Source of the DNA: Sphingomonas sp. CCH9-E2
Lineage (GTDB): Bacteria; Pseudomonadota; Alphaproteobacteria; Sphingomonadales; Sphingomonadaceae
Length of the DNA: 6,667 nucleotides
Assembly: GCF_001557215.1 (NCBI RefSeq)
Contig: NZ_LSJM01000175.1
Span: 1 to 6,667 of the forward strand
Direction of reading: 5' to 3'
Part shown: positions 5,514-6,667 of the stretch, one piece after another
How the letters are laid out: every line of letters begins with the position of its first letter
Numbering within the stretch: position 1 is the first letter of the stretch
The notes under the pieces: generated by a model
What the model was told of the DNA's origin: nothing
Seen by the model: the letters and a program-made list of their open reading frames with translations, nothing else
Databases searched by the model: none
Made by a program: the position numbers and the translations under genes

Positions 5514-6232
5514 GCGCGATCCCGGCTGATGAGCCCAATATCGCCGCCGCGGCGATTCTGAGGCTGTCACGCCTGCACGCCCTCGACGATGCTGCGCTCG
5601 CAACGCTGACGGTCAGCGCGCGGCGTCTGCGGCGGGTTAATCCCGATAATGAGATCTTGGTCGAGGGGAAGCGCATCCCCGAAACGTTGCTGGTCTTGTC
5701 CGGTTGGTGTGCACGGGTGCGACAGCTGGCCGACGGCCGCCGGCAGGTGCTGAGCTTTTTGCTGCCCGGAGACCTGATCGGGCTGTGCGATCAGGTGGAG
5801 CCGCTCGCATGCTCCACCGTTGTGGCGCTCACCCCGGTCGATCTGTGCGTTGCGCCCGATCGCGGCATGCATCCGGACCTCGATCGCGCCTATATGATCA
5901 GCCGGGCACGCGACGAAGCGCTCTTGATGGCGCAGATTGCGCGATTGGGACGCATGAACGCCTATGAGCGGGTGATGGACCTTCTGCTCGAGCTGAACGA
6001 GCGGCTGGAGATGGCAGGCCTTGCCGCATCGGGCCGGTTCGCCGTTCCCGTGACGCAGGAGGTGCTCGCCGATACGCTTGGTCTGACATCGGTTCATATC
6101 AACCGGACGCTACAGCTGATCCGTGCCGAGGGCATGCTTAGCTGGAAGGGCCGCGAAGTTGTGTTGCGCGATGCCGACGCGATCTCGCGTTTGATCGGCC
6201 GGACGGCGCCGCGCATATCCGGGCAGTTCTAA
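5510..6232 (+). CDS. Crp/FNR-family transcriptional regulator
   Basis: 240 aa from GTG 5510, which overlaps the receiver stop by four bases and has GAGGTGAAGG just upstream. A longer upstream frame exists but lies within the receiver gene. Residues about 20-120 form a cyclic-nucleotide-binding-type beta barrel, with RRQVLSFLLPGDLIGL around 77-92. A long dimer helix follows (about 125-165). A winged helix-turn-helix at about 181-210 (TQEVLADTLGLTSVHINRTL) matches the Crp-type DNA-binding domain. Cysteines are at 67, 93, 101 and 113, with no N-terminal cluster like that of FNR, so an oxygen-sensing iron-sulfur cluster is unlikely. The ligand is unknown. Its place as third gene of the kinase-receiver operon suggests joint control with that pathway. 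It could also regulate the operon itself. Confidence 0.93.
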   Translation: MSAIPADEPNIAAAAILRLSRLHALDDAALATLTVSARRLRRVNPDNEILVEGKRIPETLLVLSGWCARVRQLADGRRQVLSFLLPGDLIGLCDQVEPLACSTVVALTPVDLCVAPDRGMHPDLDRAYMISRARDEALLMAQIARLGRMNAYERVMDLLLELNERLEMAGLAASGRFAVPVTQEVLADTLGLTSVHINRTLQLIRAEGMLSWKGREVVLRDADAISRLIGRTAPRISGQF

Positions 6233-6362
6233 AGCGGGGATTAGTTTCGCAACAACGGAATCCCGGGTGCGGGGCGCGGGCCACGATCGCGACCGGTGTC
6301 TTCGTGTTGTACCCGCTGTTCCTCTGCCAACGACGTACGCGAGTGCTGCGGACTGGTGGGCG

Positions 6363-6391
6363 GGGGCGCGGTTCTCATGCGCGCGCGCCCC
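6363..6391. other. GC-only hairpin between convergent genes
   Basis: GGGGCGCG (6363-6370) pairs with CGCGCCCC (6384-6391), an eight-pair stem with a 13-base loop that contains the stop codon of the minus-strand 62-aa gene (6375-6377). Neither strand has a T-run after the stem, so it is not a canonical terminator. Its position between converging genes suggests an end-of-transcript structure. The rest of 6233-6374 shows nothing clear. Confidence 0.35.
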
Positions 6392-6563
6392 GACCTGCCG
6401 CCGGCATCTCGCTGGCGAGTTGCTCGCCTGACTCGATACGCGCGAGATAGTTTTTCGCCAGCCCGCGATGTGCAGCTTCGGCTTCGCAGCAAGTAGCGTT
6501 CTGCGCCCGCATCATTTCAACCTCAGCGCGGCGGTAGAAATAGCGCTTTTCATCTTCGTTCAT
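6375..6563 (-). CDS. Small charged helical protein, 62 aa (hypothetical)
   Basis: ATG at 6563-6561 is preceded by AGAGGTG, a good Shine-Dalgarno site. The protein begins MNEDEKRYFYRRAEVEMMRA and continues with AAHRGLAKNYLARIE near residues 31-45. This alternation of charged and aromatic residues predicts two amphipathic helices, a layout I recall from short hypothetical proteins of sphingomonads (YYRRAE...A..AH..LA..YL), though I cannot name a family. There is no signal peptide or membrane segment. Two adjacent cysteines occur near residue 25. It converges with the Crp/FNR gene. Its ATG overlaps the TGA of a frame entering from the right, suggesting that it was once the downstream member of a coupled pair. 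Overlapping frames at 6241-6492 (minus) and 6296-6496 (plus) look less protein-like. Confidence 0.6.
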   Translation of the reverse strand: MNEDEKRYFYRRAEVEMMRAQNATCCEAEAAHRGLAKNYLARIESGEQLASEMPAAGRGARA

Positions 6564-6614
6564 CGCTCACCTCTTTCGGCTGCCATGATCTTGCCTTTTT
6601 TGCCGTGTCGCCAC
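6560..6614 (-). pseudogene. Possible C-terminal remnant of a gene cut by the right IS end
   Basis: On the minus strand a frame runs in from the window edge and ends with WRHGKKGKIMAAERGER and TGA at 6562-6560. The TGA overlaps the ATG of the 62-aa gene as ATGA. Such overlaps are common between real coupled genes, as elsewhere in this window. Only about the last 16 to 17 residues lie outside the repeat; everything further upstream is probable IS sequence. It may therefore be the stub of an interrupted gene, or a chance open frame. No family can be assigned to so short a piece. Confidence 0.3.
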
Positions 6615-6667
6615 TGGTCTGCCCCCACCGAGTGGACCGATTGGTTTGTTAGTGCATTAAGCTCATC
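6615..6667 (+). mobile_element. Terminal end of a probable IS3-family insertion sequence (right copy, partial)
   Basis: From 6615 the plus strand starts with the same TGGTCTGCCCCCACCGAGTG tip as the left copy and runs outward. The two copies are identical over 54 bases (1-54 against 6613-6666, inverted) and diverge at once inside. Because two ends of one IS share only part of their sequence, a 54-base perfect match implies the same end of two copies facing inward. No transposase is visible. The IS3-family assignment rests on the tip sequence alone. Confidence 0.55.

Noticed and set aside
6414..6428. GGCGAG/CTCGCC hairpin
   Set aside because: It falls inside the 62-aa coding region with a three-base centre and no T-run, so it is probably a by-product of codon choice.
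6585..6667. Plus-strand frame starting MILPFLPCRHW and continuing in the MFS frame through the right repeat
   Set aside because: The match to the MFS frame is only the repeat itself. The lead-in is unrelated to MFS and the reading-frame agreement has a one-in-three chance.
1..6667. tRNA, rRNA, CRISPR arrays, toxin-antitoxin pairs or phage genes
   Set aside because: No supporting sequence was seen on either strand.

Overview
The window looks like chromosomal or accessory DNA of an alphaproteobacterium, most likely a sphingomonad. The reasons are the high GC content with G/C-ending codons, GGAAC-N16-xGTT promoters of the kind read by the general stress sigma factor EcfG, an HWE-family histidine kinase, and a ferritin-like/DUF4142 stress cassette. 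This placement is inference; there is no rRNA or other taxonomic marker.

Layout. The two extremes (1-54 and 6613-6666) are a perfect 54-bp inverted repeat. Its inner tips read TGGTCTGCCCCC, which resembles the tips of IS3-family insertion sequences, so the segment is probably bounded by two inward-facing copies of one IS. The left copy cuts an MFS transporter gene (minus strand, 580 down to about 53) after its first 176 codons. From 581 to 767 lies an AT-rich divergent control region with a 14-bp perfect palindrome and two EcfG-like promoters facing opposite ways. The rightward promoter leads into a 28-codon hydrophobic ORF with a strong Shine-Dalgarno site, a 9-bp-stem hairpin, and then a run of co-directional genes: a 424-aa ferritin-like protein, a cytosolic DUF4142 protein and a 145-aa glycine-rich disordered protein. 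These three are joined by 4-bp stop/start overlaps.

After a 98-bp gap that holds a second palindrome comes a sensory operon: a soluble three-PAS HWE histidine kinase, a single-domain response regulator, and a Crp/FNR-family regulator whose GTG start overlaps the regulator stop. A convergent 62-aa gene (6375-6563, minus) closes the segment. The tail of another minus-strand reading frame is cut by the right IS end.

How the genes may work together (inference): EcfG-type stress transcription would raise two helical-bundle proteins and a hydrophilin-like protein, plausibly for oxidative, iron or desiccation protection. The kinase, receiver and Crp/FNR genes would sense a cytoplasmic cue and adjust transcription. 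PhyR, NepR and EcfG themselves are not in the window.

The most notable observation is that the 424-aa protein contains two ferritin-like bundles. All six candidate metal positions of the first recur exactly 156 residues later in the second, with the first site degenerate.
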